This document shows positions 41,363-51,167 of a DNA stretch of 64,000 bases, in pieces. A model generated the notes under the pieces. That model had not been told where the DNA came from, made no database searches, and worked only from the letters and a program-made list of their open reading frames with translations. The translations under genes and the position numbers were made by a program. Within the stretch, counting starts at the first letter, position 1, and each line of letters opens with the position of its first letter. Source of the DNA: Chitinophagaceae bacterium (GTDB taxonomy: Bacteria; Bacteroidota; Bacteroidia; Chitinophagales; Chitinophagaceae); the NCBI GenBank assembly GCA_016720585.1, contig JADKKH010000001.1:960938-1024937 (forward strand), given 5' to 3'.

Positions 41363-43273
41363 TCAAAGTGGCAGGATAAGAGTCGTTACCGTTCCGTGAT
41401 TGTTTTCAATGGCAAATGTTCCGCCGATACTTTCCATTCTCCTGTTGATATTTTTCAATCCGTTACCAAACTTGCGGAGATTCTGCAGGTCGATTCCTTT
41501 GCCGTTATCCGCGATCCGGATGGAAAGCACCTGATTGATCTCGATGGTAATGGAAATCTCATTAGCCTGGGAATGTTTTAGGACATTATTCAATGACTCC
41601 TTGATGCTGAGGAAAAGATTACGTCTTTTGTCCCCGGTCAGTTCAATGCCCGGAATATGTTCAGGCGTTAAAACTTTGCAGTGGATCGGTGTATTCTCAA
41701 AATATTCCAGGGCATAAGAACGGATATAAGAAATAAGATTGTCAACCGTATCATTACCACTATTCATACTCCAGATAATGGCATTCATTTTATTCAACAC
41801 ATCATTGGCAGATTGGGAAATTTTTTCAATTTCAACGGGTGTGTTCTCTTTCATCTTATTACGGGCAATCTCACTCATCAGGCGGATGGCGGTCATTCCG
41901 GCACCTAATTCATCATGCATGTCAGCAGAAATACGTTCCCGTTCTTCCTGCTGTGCTTTATACACTGCAATTTCTTTTTCGTATTCCTGTAACAGGTTTT
42001 TTGCCTTTAAAGTTTCGCGTTCTTTTGTTTGCACAATGAGTTCCCGACGGTTTTTGTGATTTAATCCTGCCAGGAAGAAAACGAGTTCCAGGAACAAACC
42101 TATTTCATAATAAATAACCGAAGAACCGAATATTCCGGGTAAATTTTTAAAGGCAGGGCTCAGGAAAACGGCTATTTGTGAAATAAGGGCAAAAATAAAC
42201 AGCCAGAGATTGCCCCAAAATAAGTAACGTAATAGCTTATCCTGCCAGTGACGTAAACTGTAGACAAGGAAAATAATGATCATCAGGAGCAGTAATATTT
42301 TGGAAATATTTTCAATCCAGTTTTCTAAATTAAAATTATCCGTGAAATAATGGAAGTAAGTATACCCCAGCAGGGATTCGATCAATAATACAATGCCGGT
42401 ATTATAAAGTTTATAAAGGAATGGATGTTTACTCCGTGTGGCCAGGTAACGCTGCATAAAAAGCATATAGAAAACGATACCTGCAGCCTGCATCATATAA
42501 TCCAGGTATCCCTCTACAAAATAACTGGCTTGGGTAGCATGGAAACTGAAGACAGCCTGGGCAAACAACATGCCGCCCATTAAAAAAGCATACACCGCAT
42601 AGTACAGGTATTCGGGGTTGGCACCCTGGTAAAAACCGGCGAGAGAAAAAAGTATCATCATCAGCAATAATCCGCAGAGAATATAAGTTATCGTGTTATT
42701 GCCGGTATGGTTACTGGATATTTCGGAAATAAAGGAAGGCAGGTATTCGCTATTTATTAACCGGGGCCTTACCACATTGTTATACGTTTTTACAAAACCC
42801 AACTCAGCGATCAAGGTGGCGGAATCATGGGGGGTAAGCGTGATGCGACGAAAACCCGCACTATCATTAATAGAAGGAAGAACAACAGGAAGTTTTTCAA
42901 TGCCGTTTTTGGTTACCCGGAAAAGCCGGATGCTCTTATAATAAAAACCCGGGAAAAAATAAACGGATACAACAGTATCGGCCGAATTCCTGATATTGAA
43001 TTGAACCAAAATCATTTTTGAAACATATTCATTGGGAATGGTACCGGTATGTTTTAGTCCGGGTAAGAACCGGAGATCCGAAAAACCCGTCTCCGGATTA
43101 TTTTTCTTGCTGTTATAGGTACTGCTGACAGTTTTACTGATATTCTTTACCAGGTTGATTTTACTGATATCAGTATAATCTTTCCACAAACTGTCCTGTG
43201 CATCGGAAGATATAACAGCCGACAACAGAAGGAGGGTAAATAAAACAGGACGTAAGTAACTTACCTTTTTCAT
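41363..43273 (-). CDS. 7TMR-DISM sensor histidine kinase
   Basis: A 636-residue sensor. After a signal peptide (to about residue 26) an extracytoplasmic 7TMR-DISM extracellular domain spans about 40-180, followed by seven helices (about 190-405), a coiled coil (405-445) and a HisKA_3-type kinase with His453 in SADMHDELGAGM. The ATPase N box SIKESLNNVLKHS, ADNGKGID and GNGLKNI are intact. No response regulator is adjacent, so it is an orphan kinase by position; regulators at 14978, 48850 and 59207 are candidates only by proximity. Signal unknown. Confidence 0.9.
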   Translation of the reverse strand: MKKVSYLRPVLFTLLLLSAVISSDAQDSLWKDYTDISKINLVKNISKTVSSTYNSKKNNPETGFSDLRFLPGLKHTGTIPNEYVSKMILVQFNIRNSADTVVSVYFFPGFYYKSIRLFRVTKNGIEKLPVVLPSINDSAGFRRITLTPHDSATLIAELGFVKTYNNVVRPRLINSEYLPSFISEISSNHTGNNTITYILCGLLLMMILFSLAGFYQGANPEYLYYAVYAFLMGGMLFAQAVFSFHATQASYFVEGYLDYMMQAAGIVFYMLFMQRYLATRSKHPFLYKLYNTGIVLLIESLLGYTYFHYFTDNFNLENWIENISKILLLLMIIIFLVYSLRHWQDKLLRYLFWGNLWLFIFALISQIAVFLSPAFKNLPGIFGSSVIYYEIGLFLELVFFLAGLNHKNRRELIVQTKERETLKAKNLLQEYEKEIAVYKAQQEERERISADMHDELGAGMTAIRLMSEIARNKMKENTPVEIEKISQSANDVLNKMNAIIWSMNSGNDTVDNLISYIRSYALEYFENTPIHCKVLTPEHIPGIELTGDKRRNLFLSIKESLNNVLKHSQANEISITIEINQVLSIRIADNGKGIDLQNLRKFGNGLKNINRRMESIGGTFAIENNHGTVTTLILPL

Positions 43274-43295
43274 TCAACAAGTTGGTGTGGTCTTC

Positions 43296-43303
43296 CAAAT
43301 GTA
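43296..43303 (-). promoter_or_regulatory. -7 box of the 7TMR-DISM kinase gene
   Basis: On the minus strand TACATTTG fits TAnnTTTG exactly and ends 22 bases before the ATG at 43273. Confidence 0.5.
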
Positions 43304-43372
43304 ATGTTTCAAATCTGGTTTTGCCTGATAAGATTGGTCAATTTTCGGGTAATATTTTGACAGTAAACTATT

Positions 43373-43380
43373 TATCTTTG
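43373..43380 (+). promoter_or_regulatory. -7 box of ftsK
   Basis: TATCTTTG is an exact TAnnTTTG match and ends 5 bases before the ftsK ATG at 43386. TTTGACAG upstream could serve as the -33 element, though the spacing looks short. The mRNA should be leaderless. Confidence 0.6.
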
Positions 43381-43385
43381 CATTC

Positions 43386-45938
43386 ATGGCTACTAAGCTG
43401 AAAAAGAAAACCAAAAATAATCCTGAGAAAAAGCCGGCCAAATCCGATCTTAAGGCCTTCCGCCCTGAAAAGGAAGAAGCTATTGACTGGAAATCACTGG
43501 CCCGGGACGAACGGACCTGGAAAATTGTCGGGGCTATATTTCTACTGATTTCCATTTTTCTTTTTATTTCATTTATTTCCTATTTATTTACCTGGTATCA
43601 GGACCAGTCCATTGCCCAACAAGGGATCTCTGCTTTATGGGATAATGATAAGCCCGTTCACAATTTATTGGGACGACTCGGTGCGCTGGGTTCCTATTTT
43701 TTTATTTATAAAGCATTTGGGATCGCTTCTTTTCTGATCTGTACTTTCTTTTTTGTGGTTGGGATAAATCTATTGTTTCGCCGCCGGGTTTTCTCTATCT
43801 GGAAGAACCTGAAATATGTCACCCTGGGTTTATTAATCTTATCTGTCGCACTGGCCTTCTTTTTTAATTTTCCTTTTGAAGGAGGCGTTGGTCATATGAT
43901 AAATTTGAAAATGACCGGTGCCCTTGGAACCTTTGGCACAGGAGCTGTTTTGTTTTTACTCGCCCTGGGATATTTTATCTGGCAGTTCAACCCGGCTTTT
44001 AATTTATCAAAGAAAAATCTGGAAACAGAAACCGCCAATGAGGAACCCCTAACTGAGGTGGTGCCATTGGCAGGTGGAAAAAGTATCAATGACCTGTATT
44101 CGGAGAAAGGTGAAACCGGATCAACCGGGAATTCAGTAAAATCGGAAGGTGGCCTGGTCATTAACTTTCCGGATGTAAAGCCATTGCATGATTTTAAAGT
44201 GGTGGAAAAAGACGAACTAACGGAAGACCCCATTGATAATACAGAACAACAGCAACCAGATATTGAAAAGCAAATTGTGAGTGACCTCCTGCATCAGCAT
44301 CAATTTGATGAACCTGTTGTACCGGTAAAACCAAAACCGGTTTCAAAAAAAGCGGATGAACCGTTGGAGTTGGAAATAAATACAGTTCCTGAAATAGTAA
44401 CCGAAGGCACAGGGGCTGTGGTAGAAAACCTGCCACCTTATGAGCCCACGCTGGATCTACGTGATTATAAATATCCTTCCCTCAACCTGCTGGAAACACA
44501 CGGCAGTGAAAAAATTATCCAGGATACCAGTGAACTGGAGAATCATAAGAACCAGATTATCGGAACGCTGCGGAACTACTCTATCGAAATACAAAAGATA
44601 AGTGCTACTATCGGGCCCACAGTGACCTTATACGAAATCGTTCCTGCTGCCGGTATCCGGATTTCCAAGATCAAGAACCTTGAGGATGATATTGCCCTGA
44701 GCCTGGCAGCGTTGGGTATCCGCATTATTGCTCCTATTCCCGGAAAGGGAACCATTGGTATTGAAGTGCCGAATGTGAAAAAGACCGTGGTGAGTATGAA
44801 AACATTACTGGCATCTGAAAAATTTCAACATAATAATTACAGCCTGCCGATTGCCATTGGAAAGAAGATCGACAATGAAAATTTTATTGTTGACCTGACC
44901 ACAATGCCGCACTTGCTGATGGCGGGGGCTACCGGCCAGGGGAAATCCGTGGGTTTAAATGCCATTCTTGTTTCCCTGTTGTATAAAAAACATCCGTCCC
45001 AATTAAAACTGGTGCTCATCGATCCCAAAAAAGTGGAATTGAGTGTATACCGGCATATCGAAAAACATTTTCTTGCCAAACTTCCCGGGGAGGATGAAGC
45101 AATTATCACGGATACCAAGAAAGTTGTTCATACCCTGAATGCCCTGTGTATCGAAATGGATAATCGTTACGATTTACTGAAAGAGGCGGGGGCAAGAAAT
45201 ATCAAAGAATACAACGAGAAATTTATCAGGCGAAAACTGAATCCGCAAAAAGGTCATCAGTTCCTGCCGTTTATAGTTTTGGTAATTGATGAATTTGCTG
45301 ACCTGATCATGACGGCGGGTAAAGAAATTGAGATGCCGATTGCCCGGCTGGCACAACTGGCCAGGGCGGTGGGGATCCATTTGATCATTGCTACACAACG
45401 TCCTTCTGTAAATATCATCACGGGTACTATTAAAGCCAATTTTCCAAGCCGGGTTGCATTTAAGGTTACTTCAAAAATTGATTCAAGAACCATTTTGGAT
45501 ACAGGTGGGGCAGAACAACTGATCGGTAAAGGGGATATGCTGATTTCCCACCATGGTGAAGTGACCCGTTTGCAATGTGCTTTTGTTGATACGCCTGAAG
45601 TAGAGCAAATTGTTGAATTCATCGGCAATCAGCGGGGATACCCACAGGCTTTCTTACTGCCGGAATATATTGATGAAAAAGAACTGGAAGGAAAGGACTT
45701 TGATCTTTCAGACCGGGATTCTTTATTTAATGATGCTGCCCGGTTAATTGTACAGAACCAGATTGGGTCCACCTCTTTATTGCAGCGACGGATGAAACTG
45801 GGTTACAACCGGGCCGGCCGGCTGATGGATCAGCTGGAAGCAGCCGGAATTGTTGGTCCGAACCAGGGAAGTAAAGCACGGGATGTACTAATAAAAACGG
45901 AAATGGAATTACAGCAGCACCTGGATATATTAGGCTGA
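43386..45938 (+). CDS. ftsK: DNA translocase FtsK
   Basis: FtsK pumps chromosomal DNA at the division septum and activates XerCD recombination. The 850-residue protein has a basic N terminus, four membrane helices (about 53-75, 95-125, 138-160, 175-200), a Pro/Glu-rich linker, the alpha/beta motor with Walker A GATGQGKSVGLN (about 514-525) and Walker B LVIDEFADLIM, and the C-terminal gamma winged helix (SLLQRRMKLGYNRAGRLMDQLE) that reads KOPS-like sequences. Members of this size are usual in Bacteroidota. It is the longest gene of this region, with its own promoter. Confidence 0.95.
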   Translation: MATKLKKKTKNNPEKKPAKSDLKAFRPEKEEAIDWKSLARDERTWKIVGAIFLLISIFLFISFISYLFTWYQDQSIAQQGISALWDNDKPVHNLLGRLGALGSYFFIYKAFGIASFLICTFFFVVGINLLFRRRVFSIWKNLKYVTLGLLILSVALAFFFNFPFEGGVGHMINLKMTGALGTFGTGAVLFLLALGYFIWQFNPAFNLSKKNLETETANEEPLTEVVPLAGGKSINDLYSEKGETGSTGNSVKSEGGLVINFPDVKPLHDFKVVEKDELTEDPIDNTEQQQPDIEKQIVSDLLHQHQFDEPVVPVKPKPVSKKADEPLELEINTVPEIVTEGTGAVVENLPPYEPTLDLRDYKYPSLNLLETHGSEKIIQDTSELENHKNQIIGTLRNYSIEIQKISATIGPTVTLYEIVPAAGIRISKIKNLEDDIALSLAALGIRIIAPIPGKGTIGIEVPNVKKTVVSMKTLLASEKFQHNNYSLPIAIGKKIDNENFIVDLTTMPHLLMAGATGQGKSVGLNAILVSLLYKKHPSQLKLVLIDPKKVELSVYRHIEKHFLAKLPGEDEAIITDTKKVVHTLNALCIEMDNRYDLLKEAGARNIKEYNEKFIRRKLNPQKGHQFLPFIVLVIDEFADLIMTAGKEIEMPIARLAQLARAVGIHLIIATQRPSVNIITGTIKANFPSRVAFKVTSKIDSRTILDTGGAEQLIGKGDMLISHHGEVTRLQCAFVDTPEVEQIVEFIGNQRGYPQAFLLPEYIDEKELEGKDFDLSDRDSLFNDAARLIVQNQIGSTSLLQRRMKLGYNRAGRLMDQLEAAGIVGPNQGSKARDVLIKTEMELQQHLDILG

Positions 45939-46015
45939 TGCGTTAGTAGCTTGTTAAGAAAAATGATGGAATGCAACCCGGTTTGGTCATAATCTATCCT
46001 ATTCCTGTAATTAAT

Positions 46016-46023
46016 TACCTTTG
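46016..46023 (+). promoter_or_regulatory. -7 box of the LolA-like gene
   Basis: TACCTTTG matches TAnnTTTG exactly, 33 bases before the ATG at 46057, in the 118-bp gap after ftsK. Confidence 0.5.
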
Positions 46024-46056
46024 CCCGTCTGAATTCTGACAGCCACACAAATTACT

Positions 46057-46707
46057 ATGATGAAAAAAATATTTTTGTCCGTCTCCCTGTTTGCCCTGAC
46101 AATGATAGTTAAAGCACAGACCAGCGACCCCGCTGCCAAAGCGATCCTGGATGGTGTCAGTGCCAAGTTCAAAACTTTTACTTCCGTACAGGCAACTTTT
46201 ACATATAAAGTGGAAAACGCTACGGGAAAGGTCCTTTCCTCCAAAGCTGGCAGTATACTGATGAAAGGAACGAAATACCGGGTAAGCTTTAGCGGGCAGG
46301 AAATATTTTGTAATGGCATTACAATCTGGAATTACGATAAAGCGGCCAATGAAGTAACAATTAGTAAGCTGGATGCATCCAGCGGTATGATCACCCCGCA
46401 AAAACTGTTCACTGATTTTTATGATAAAGATTTCCGGTATTTGCTGAACGGGGAAAAAAAATCAGGATCAAAAACGCTTCAGGAAATTGAATTGACACCG
46501 CTGGATAAAAGCAAGCCATTTTACAAAGTATATGTACAGGTTGACAAAGCCACCAAAACCATATATAACACTAAAGTAATGGAGAATGCCGGCAGCAGGT
46601 ACACGTACACGGTTACTACTATCAAGACAAATGCGGCCGTTGTTGACAGCAAGTTTGTATTTGATAAATCAAAATTTCCGGGTGTTGAGGAAGTTGATTT
46701 GAGATAA
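46057..46707 (+). CDS. LolA-like outer-membrane lipoprotein carrier
   Basis: A 216-residue periplasmic protein with signal peptide MMKKIFLSVSLFALTMIVKAQ. The pattern ILDGVSAKFKTFTSVQATFTYKVE ... GTKYRVSFSGQEIFCNGITIWNYDKAANEVTI is typical of the LolA/LolB fold, an open half-barrel that carries lipoprotein acyl chains from the inner to the outer membrane. Whether this copy serves the lipoprotein pathway or another hydrophobic cargo is not shown by sequence. ftsK next to lolA is a frequent arrangement across bacteria. Confidence 0.85.
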   Translation: MMKKIFLSVSLFALTMIVKAQTSDPAAKAILDGVSAKFKTFTSVQATFTYKVENATGKVLSSKAGSILMKGTKYRVSFSGQEIFCNGITIWNYDKAANEVTISKLDASSGMITPQKLFTDFYDKDFRYLLNGEKKSGSKTLQEIELTPLDKSKPFYKVYVQVDKATKTIYNTKVMENAGSRYTYTVTTIKTNAAVVDSKFVFDKSKFPGVEEVDLR

Positions 46708-46797
46708 AAAAACACTCCAGTTCATTTGTCAGCGATTTAATTCTTTGATTAGATTTTTCTAATTGCCTACTCCTGTCAAAAATGTATTTCCAAAGCT

Positions 46798-46815
46798 CTC
46801 CGCCAGCTGGCGGAG
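46798..46815. repeat. 18-bp palindrome between convergent genes
   Basis: CTCCGCCAGCTGGCGGAG is a perfect palindrome in the gap between the LolA-like gene and kdsA. A hairpin here could block read-through both ways, but there is no T-tract. It is a known type of dispersed Bacteroidetes palindrome. Confidence 0.65.
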
Positions 46816-46842
46816 CAATAAGAAAAATAAACGATAAGACTA

Positions 46843-47670
46843 TTATTGGGGGCCTATAGCCTTACGAAGTTTTACAAGTTGTTGTAACAACCCTTCCAGC
46901 AAATCCAGTTTCAGCATGTTAGCCCCATCGCTTTTCGCCTGGGCCGGGTTTGGGTGTGTTTCAATGAAAATCCCATCAGCCCCCACTGCGATGGCGGCTT
47001 TGGCAATTGTACCAATCAATTGGGGGTTACCACCTGTTATACCTGATGGCTGATTGGGTTGCTGTAATGCATGCGTTACATCCATTATTACCGGCACGCC
47101 ATGTGCCTGCATAGCCGGGATATTCCGGTAATCAACTACAAGATCCTGGTATCCAAAAGTGGTGCCTCTTTCTGTCAGCATAATTTTTTCATTACCCGCC
47201 TGGCGTATTTTGTCAACAGCAAATTTCATCGCTTCGCCACTTACAAACTGACCTTTCTTTACATTGATGATCTTACCGGTTTTGGCGGCGGCCACTAGCA
47301 AATCTGTTTGACGGCAAAGAAAGGCGGGTATTTGCAATACATCTGCATAAGCAGCCGCTTTAACCGCTTCTTCAGATGAATGAATATCGGTAACAACCGG
47401 TAGCGAAAACTGCTGGCCGGCATGCTGAAGAATTTTCATAGCTACCTCATCACCGATACCGGTAAAAGAGGAACCGCTGGTGCGGTTGGCTTTTCGATAT
47501 GAGGATTTAAGTATAAATGGGATGCCAAGGTTTTTACAAATAGTTGATACTTTCTCTGCTACTTCCAGGATCAGATCTTCACTTTCCACAACACAGGGTC
47601 CTGCCAGCAAGAAAAAATTTTCCGCATCATAAGATTGATTGGCAAACAGGTCTTTCAGGAATTTTTCCAT
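46843..47670 (-). CDS. kdsA: 3-deoxy-8-phosphooctulonate synthase
   Basis: KdsA condenses phosphoenolpyruvate and arabinose-5-phosphate to Kdo-8-phosphate for lipopolysaccharide. The ATG at 47670 (MEKFLKDLF) is 4 bases after the promoter box, so upstream codons are not translated. The 275-residue protein has FLLAGPCVVES, KSSYRKANRTSGSSFTGIG, DIHSSEEAV, PAFLCRQTDLL, LTERGTTFGY and DVTHALQQP, all family motifs. The Cys in GPCVVE and the overall pattern leave metal dependence open. Confidence 0.95.
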   Translation of the reverse strand: MEKFLKDLFANQSYDAENFFLLAGPCVVESEDLILEVAEKVSTICKNLGIPFILKSSYRKANRTSGSSFTGIGDEVAMKILQHAGQQFSLPVVTDIHSSEEAVKAAAYADVLQIPAFLCRQTDLLVAAAKTGKIINVKKGQFVSGEAMKFAVDKIRQAGNEKIMLTERGTTFGYQDLVVDYRNIPAMQAHGVPVIMDVTHALQQPNQPSGITGGNPQLIGTIAKAAIAVGADGIFIETHPNPAQAKSDGANMLKLDLLEGLLQQLVKLRKAIGPQ

Positions 47671-47674
47671 GTGA

Positions 47675-47682
47675 CAAAGATA
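47675..47682 (-). promoter_or_regulatory. -7 box of kdsA
   Basis: On the minus strand TATCTTTG is an exact TAnnTTTG match ending 4 bases before the ATG at 47670, which predicts a leaderless mRNA. Confidence 0.6.
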
Positions 47683-47783
47683 AGCGGGATGACACAAGAC
47701 ACAAGGTACCGGGGTGAAAAGCTGGTTTAGTTTGAAAATCTTGTGACCTGATTCTTGTATCTTGCGCCTTTATTTTACTTGCT

Positions 47784-48728
47784 ATGGTTAAAGATAAAAT
47801 ACTGGTCATTGGCGCCTCCGGCCAGATAGGGGTGGAGCTGACGCTTGCCCTCCGGAAAATTTATGGCGCATCCAATGTGCTGGCTTCCGATCTGCGGGAG
47901 CAGAATGACCTGCTGAAAGGAACCGGTCCTTATGTCAGTATGGATGTGATGAATAAAGAAATGCTGCATGTTCAGGTTATCCGTCAGGGGATCACCCAGA
48001 TTTATCACCTGGCCGCGATACTTTCCGCCACCGGGGAAAAAAATCCCAACCTTGCCTGGAACTTGAATATGACAGGTTTATTGAATGTATTGGATATTGC
48101 GCGGGAAGAAAAATTGCAGAAAATATACTGGCCTTCTTCCATTGCGGTATTTGGTCCCAGTTCCCCTAAACAAAACTGCCCGCAGCAAACGATCATTGAA
48201 CCAGCAACCGTGTATGGCATCAGTAAATATGCAGGAGAGTTCTGGTGTAATTATTTTCATCACCGGTATGGAGTGGATGTAAGAAGTATCCGATACCCGG
48301 GATTGATCTCGTATAAATCAGCACCCGGTGGTGGCACTACCGATTATGCCGTGGAAATTTATCATGAAGCTTTGGAGGAAAAAAACTATGAATGTTTTTT
48401 AAAGAAAGATACCTACCTGCCGATGATGTATATGCCGGATGCGATCCGGGCCACTATTGAGTTGATGGAAGCACCAGCGGATAAAATTTCTATCCGTACA
48501 TCATATAATGTTTCGGGGATGAGTTTTTCACCGGAAAATATTGCTACAGAAATAAAAAAACATATTCCGGATTTCTCCATTTCTTACAAACCGGATTACC
48601 GGCAGACTATTGCAGAAGGCTGGCCGCAAAGCATTGATGATTCCGTAGCCAGGAAGGACTGGGGCTGGAAGGAAGAATATGATTTGGCGGGAATGACGAA
48701 GGATATGCTGAAGAATTTACAGAAGTAA
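47784..48728 (+). CDS. NAD-dependent epimerase/dehydratase family, likely L-threonine 3-dehydrogenase
   Basis: A 314-residue extended SDR. The Rossmann motif is VIGASGQIGVELTLALR (residues 8-24), and the catalytic residues are in WPSSIAVFGPSSP (Ser) and TVYGISKYAGE (Tyr and Lys). RSIRYPGLISYKSAPGGGTTDYAVEIYHEAL is characteristic of the short-chain type threonine dehydrogenases, which oxidise L-threonine to 2-amino-3-ketobutyrate. The partner ligase gene kbl is not in the window. It is divergent from kdsA. Confidence 0.85.
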   Translation: MVKDKILVIGASGQIGVELTLALRKIYGASNVLASDLREQNDLLKGTGPYVSMDVMNKEMLHVQVIRQGITQIYHLAAILSATGEKNPNLAWNLNMTGLLNVLDIAREEKLQKIYWPSSIAVFGPSSPKQNCPQQTIIEPATVYGISKYAGEFWCNYFHHRYGVDVRSIRYPGLISYKSAPGGGTTDYAVEIYHEALEEKNYECFLKKDTYLPMMYMPDAIRATIELMEAPADKISIRTSYNVSGMSFSPENIATEIKKHIPDFSISYKPDYRQTIAEGWPQSIDDSVARKDWGWKEEYDLAGMTKDMLKNLQK

Positions 48729-48849
48729 TTTTAACGCAGAGATACTGAGTGACAGAGAAATACAAAGGAGTGGTTTTCAGATTTTCTTTTCCCCATGCAA
48801 TTGAAAAATTTCAGTTACACTGGGTTAATGCTGGCTTTTTAAACAGATT

Positions 48850-49500
48850 CTAGTCGACAATCCCGTTCTTAACGGCAAACATCACCAGGCCGGCGGTATT
48901 ACGTACCCCGATCTTTTCGATTAATCGCTGCCGTATCCCTTCCACTGAACGGGGGCTCAGAAAAATTTCTTTTGCTATTTCTGCAGCCGTTTTTTCCTCG
49001 CAAATCATTTTCAATACTTCCTGTTCTCTTTCGGTCAGATCTATATTCTGGTTAAAGGAAGGTTTCAGGTTGTTTTTCAAAACTAATTTTTTCAAGAGGG
49101 CCTTGTTTACAACATCATTAAAATAATATCCGTTTTCATAAACGGCATAGATCGATTTTATTATTTCATCCGGCTCAGCGTTTTTGAGCAGGTAACCATT
49201 GGCGCCATTTTCCATCAGGTGAATAATGAATTTATCATCCTCATACATCGTTACGACCAGCACTTTGATAGCCGGGTAATTTTTCCGGACCAGTTTGGTG
49301 GCTTCCATACCATCCATGATAGGCATTTTAAGATCCATGATAATAACATCTGGTGAGTTTGTCTCCAGTAATTTCATCAGGTCTTCTCCATTATCGGCCT
49401 CCGAAATAATTTCCAGATTATCATCTTTTGACAAGCCGACCTTCAGGCCATCCCGATAGATCTTGTAATCATCTGCAATAGCAATTTTTATCTTACTCAT
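48850..49500 (-). CDS. NarL/FixJ-family response regulator
   Basis: A 216-residue regulator with phosphoacceptor Asp56 in IMDLKMP, the acidic pair ADDY, and the LuxR-type HTH LTEREQEVLKMICEEKTAAEIAKE ... SPRSVEGIRQRL. It overlaps the upstream kinase gene by 8 bp, so the pair is translationally coupled. Repeated CTACGCA half-sites upstream of the kinase gene and beside the lipoprotein gene (50371-50408, 51936-52042) are plausible targets. Confidence 0.93.
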   Translation of the reverse strand: MSKIKIAIADDYKIYRDGLKVGLSKDDNLEIISEADNGEDLMKLLETNSPDVIIMDLKMPIMDGMEATKLVRKNYPAIKVLVVTMYEDDKFIIHLMENGANGYLLKNAEPDEIIKSIYAVYENGYYFNDVVNKALLKKLVLKNNLKPSFNQNIDLTEREQEVLKMICEEKTAAEIAKEIFLSPRSVEGIRQRLIEKIGVRNTAGLVMFAVKNGIVD

Positions 49501-50305
49501 CAGTAGTTGATTTAACCGGTATATGAATATTGATGCGGTAGCCTTCGTTGCCGCTGGTAAAATGAATCATTCCTTTCAGCAAGATAATCCGGTTTTGGAT
49601 ATTTTTTAAACCAAGCCCTTCTTTTTGATAGCGGAGTTCCTCAAATTGTTCTTGTGTCAGCCCGTCGCCATTATGAAACAGGACGAGATCCAGCTCTTTC
49701 CCTTTTAGTGTTGAACTGATGATGAATTCAGTGGCCTTCGCATATTTCAGGATATTGTTTATCAGTTCCTGCACCATACGATACATGCTGATATCGTCAT
49801 CCGGGTTTACCGTTTTGTAATTATCATCCAAAGCCGTGGTGGCATTGAGTACAGTGCCCTCGGTAACTTTACGGACAAAATGCCGGATGGCTTCATTGAG
49901 GCCAAACTCTTTTAAGATGTTGGAGTGCAGGTTATGAGAGATACCTCTGACCTTCTGTATCACATCATTTAGCAGTTCCTTTCCTTTTTCATAGAGTTTT
50001 TTGTCTTTATCATCAAGGGTTTCTTCTTTGATACCCAGCAGGTGCAACTTGGCGGAAGATAAAAATGCCCCCACTTCGTCATGCAGCGTTTCCGCAATGC
50101 GATGTCGTTCGGTTTCTTCACTTCTCACGGCAGCTTCTATCAATTGATTTTGTTGTTGCTCCCTGAGTTTTTCCATGGATTGCTGGTACTTCAGTTTCTT
50201 TCGTTGGTTAAAGATCAACGCTACCAGGAAGCTCGTAAACAGCAGCAGCATTACGGCTATGCCAACTATGACCAGGTATTTTATATCAGTTCCATTTGCA
50301 CCCAT
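49493..50305 (-). CDS. Membrane-anchored sensor histidine kinase (HisKA_3)
   Basis: A 270-residue kinase with a single N-terminal helix (YLVIVGIAVMLLLFTSFLVALIF, residues 10-32), a short coiled coil, the phosphoacceptor His75 in AETLHDEVGAFLS and an ATPase domain (QELINNILKYA; GLGLKNIQNRI). The canonical DxGxG G1 box is replaced by FHNGDGLTQEQ. There is no extracytoplasmic sensor domain, so it may sense through the membrane or the neighbouring membrane protein (50472). Cotranscribed with the regulator at 48850. Confidence 0.9.
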   Translation of the reverse strand: MGANGTDIKYLVIVGIAVMLLLFTSFLVALIFNQRKKLKYQQSMEKLREQQQNQLIEAAVRSEETERHRIAETLHDEVGAFLSSAKLHLLGIKEETLDDKDKKLYEKGKELLNDVIQKVRGISHNLHSNILKEFGLNEAIRHFVRKVTEGTVLNATTALDDNYKTVNPDDDISMYRMVQELINNILKYAKATEFIISSTLKGKELDLVLFHNGDGLTQEQFEELRYQKEGLGLKNIQNRIILLKGMIHFTSGNEGYRINIHIPVKSTTDE

Positions 50306-50370
50306 TTATTCTATAAAATTTATTCGAAAGTATATTCGGAAACAATATTATCAAAGGCCTTTTAACAGAT

Positions 50371-50408
50371 TGCGTAGAAACTTGGGTAAATTACGTAGTT
50401 CTACGCAG
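50371..50408. promoter_or_regulatory. Probable NarL-type operator upstream of the kinase gene
   Basis: TACGTAG-TT-CTACGCA (50392-50407) is an inverted repeat with the 7-2-7 geometry typical of NarL-family sites (one mismatch). A further half-site TGCGTAG is at 50371-50377. They lie between the membrane-protein gene and the kinase gene, which suggests autoregulation by the regulator at 48850. Confidence 0.5.
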
Positions 50409-50471
50409 CATAGGATAAACCTGATTTTTTGGATATATCCGTTGTTCCTATTTATTTGCCCTTGCGCCGGT

Positions 50472-51164
50472 TTACGTTTTCTTTTTGTGATAGGTTTTTG
50501 ATTTATAGAATGCCAGTGCCAGCAAAATACAAAGCAGCACAAACGTAATGTTGTATATCCGCATAGTTACTACAAAAAATGCCGGATCTTTTTGACTTAG
50601 CGGGTAGAAAAATAAGAAGATAAAAAAAGTAATAACCTCGTATAGGCAGATCCCGGCACAAACGAGAAAAGAAGGATGTTTTAGCCAGTTGGTATGACTT
50701 TCATCCTGTATGGAACGGAAGAAGTATGACAAACACATAACCAGGAGTACAATACTTTCCGCTGCAAAAAGGTGGGTGCTTAGAAAAAAGGGTGATTCAA
50801 TAAATATAAAATTGATAAGCACAAGAAAAGCGTAAGCAGCCAGAAGTAATTTTAAAATACCAGAGAACCGGAATGGCCCGATGGTAATAATAATATACCA
50901 ACTGAAGAAAAGCACCCGGATAATTGAGTGGATATTGTAAGGTAAATTATTATTTACCATATTATTTACATACATCCATTTGGGAACCAGATCATAATAT
51001 TCCAGCATGAAGGTGGCTGAAAAGTTGAGAATGAATCCAATGAGTACATACCCCCTCAGGATACGGATATGTTTTTCTTTGGGGTTACAGATGGCAATAA
51101 TAATCAGAGGTATAAGCAATGCCCATACCTCTGACCAATCAAGGAGCGTTTGAAGAAATTTCAT
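50472..51164 (-). CDS. Seven-helix membrane protein of unknown function
   Basis: A 230-residue integral membrane protein with about seven predicted helices (for example ALLIPLIIIAIC, VLIGFILNFSATFML, VLFFSWYIIITIG, LLLAAYAFLVLINFIFI, VLLVMCLSYFF, FFIFLFFY and ITFVLLCILLALAFY) and a basic C terminus. No family is recognised. It starts 3 bp after the lipoprotein gene and precedes the kinase gene by 166 bp. It could be a sensing partner of the kinase, by position only. Confidence 0.65.
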   Translation of the reverse strand: MKFLQTLLDWSEVWALLIPLIIIAICNPKEKHIRILRGYVLIGFILNFSATFMLEYYDLVPKWMYVNNMVNNNLPYNIHSIIRVLFFSWYIIITIGPFRFSGILKLLLAAYAFLVLINFIFIESPFFLSTHLFAAESIVLLVMCLSYFFRSIQDESHTNWLKHPSFLVCAGICLYEVITFFIFLFFYPLSQKDPAFFVVTMRIYNITFVLLCILLALAFYKSKTYHKKKT

Positions 51165-51167
51165 TTT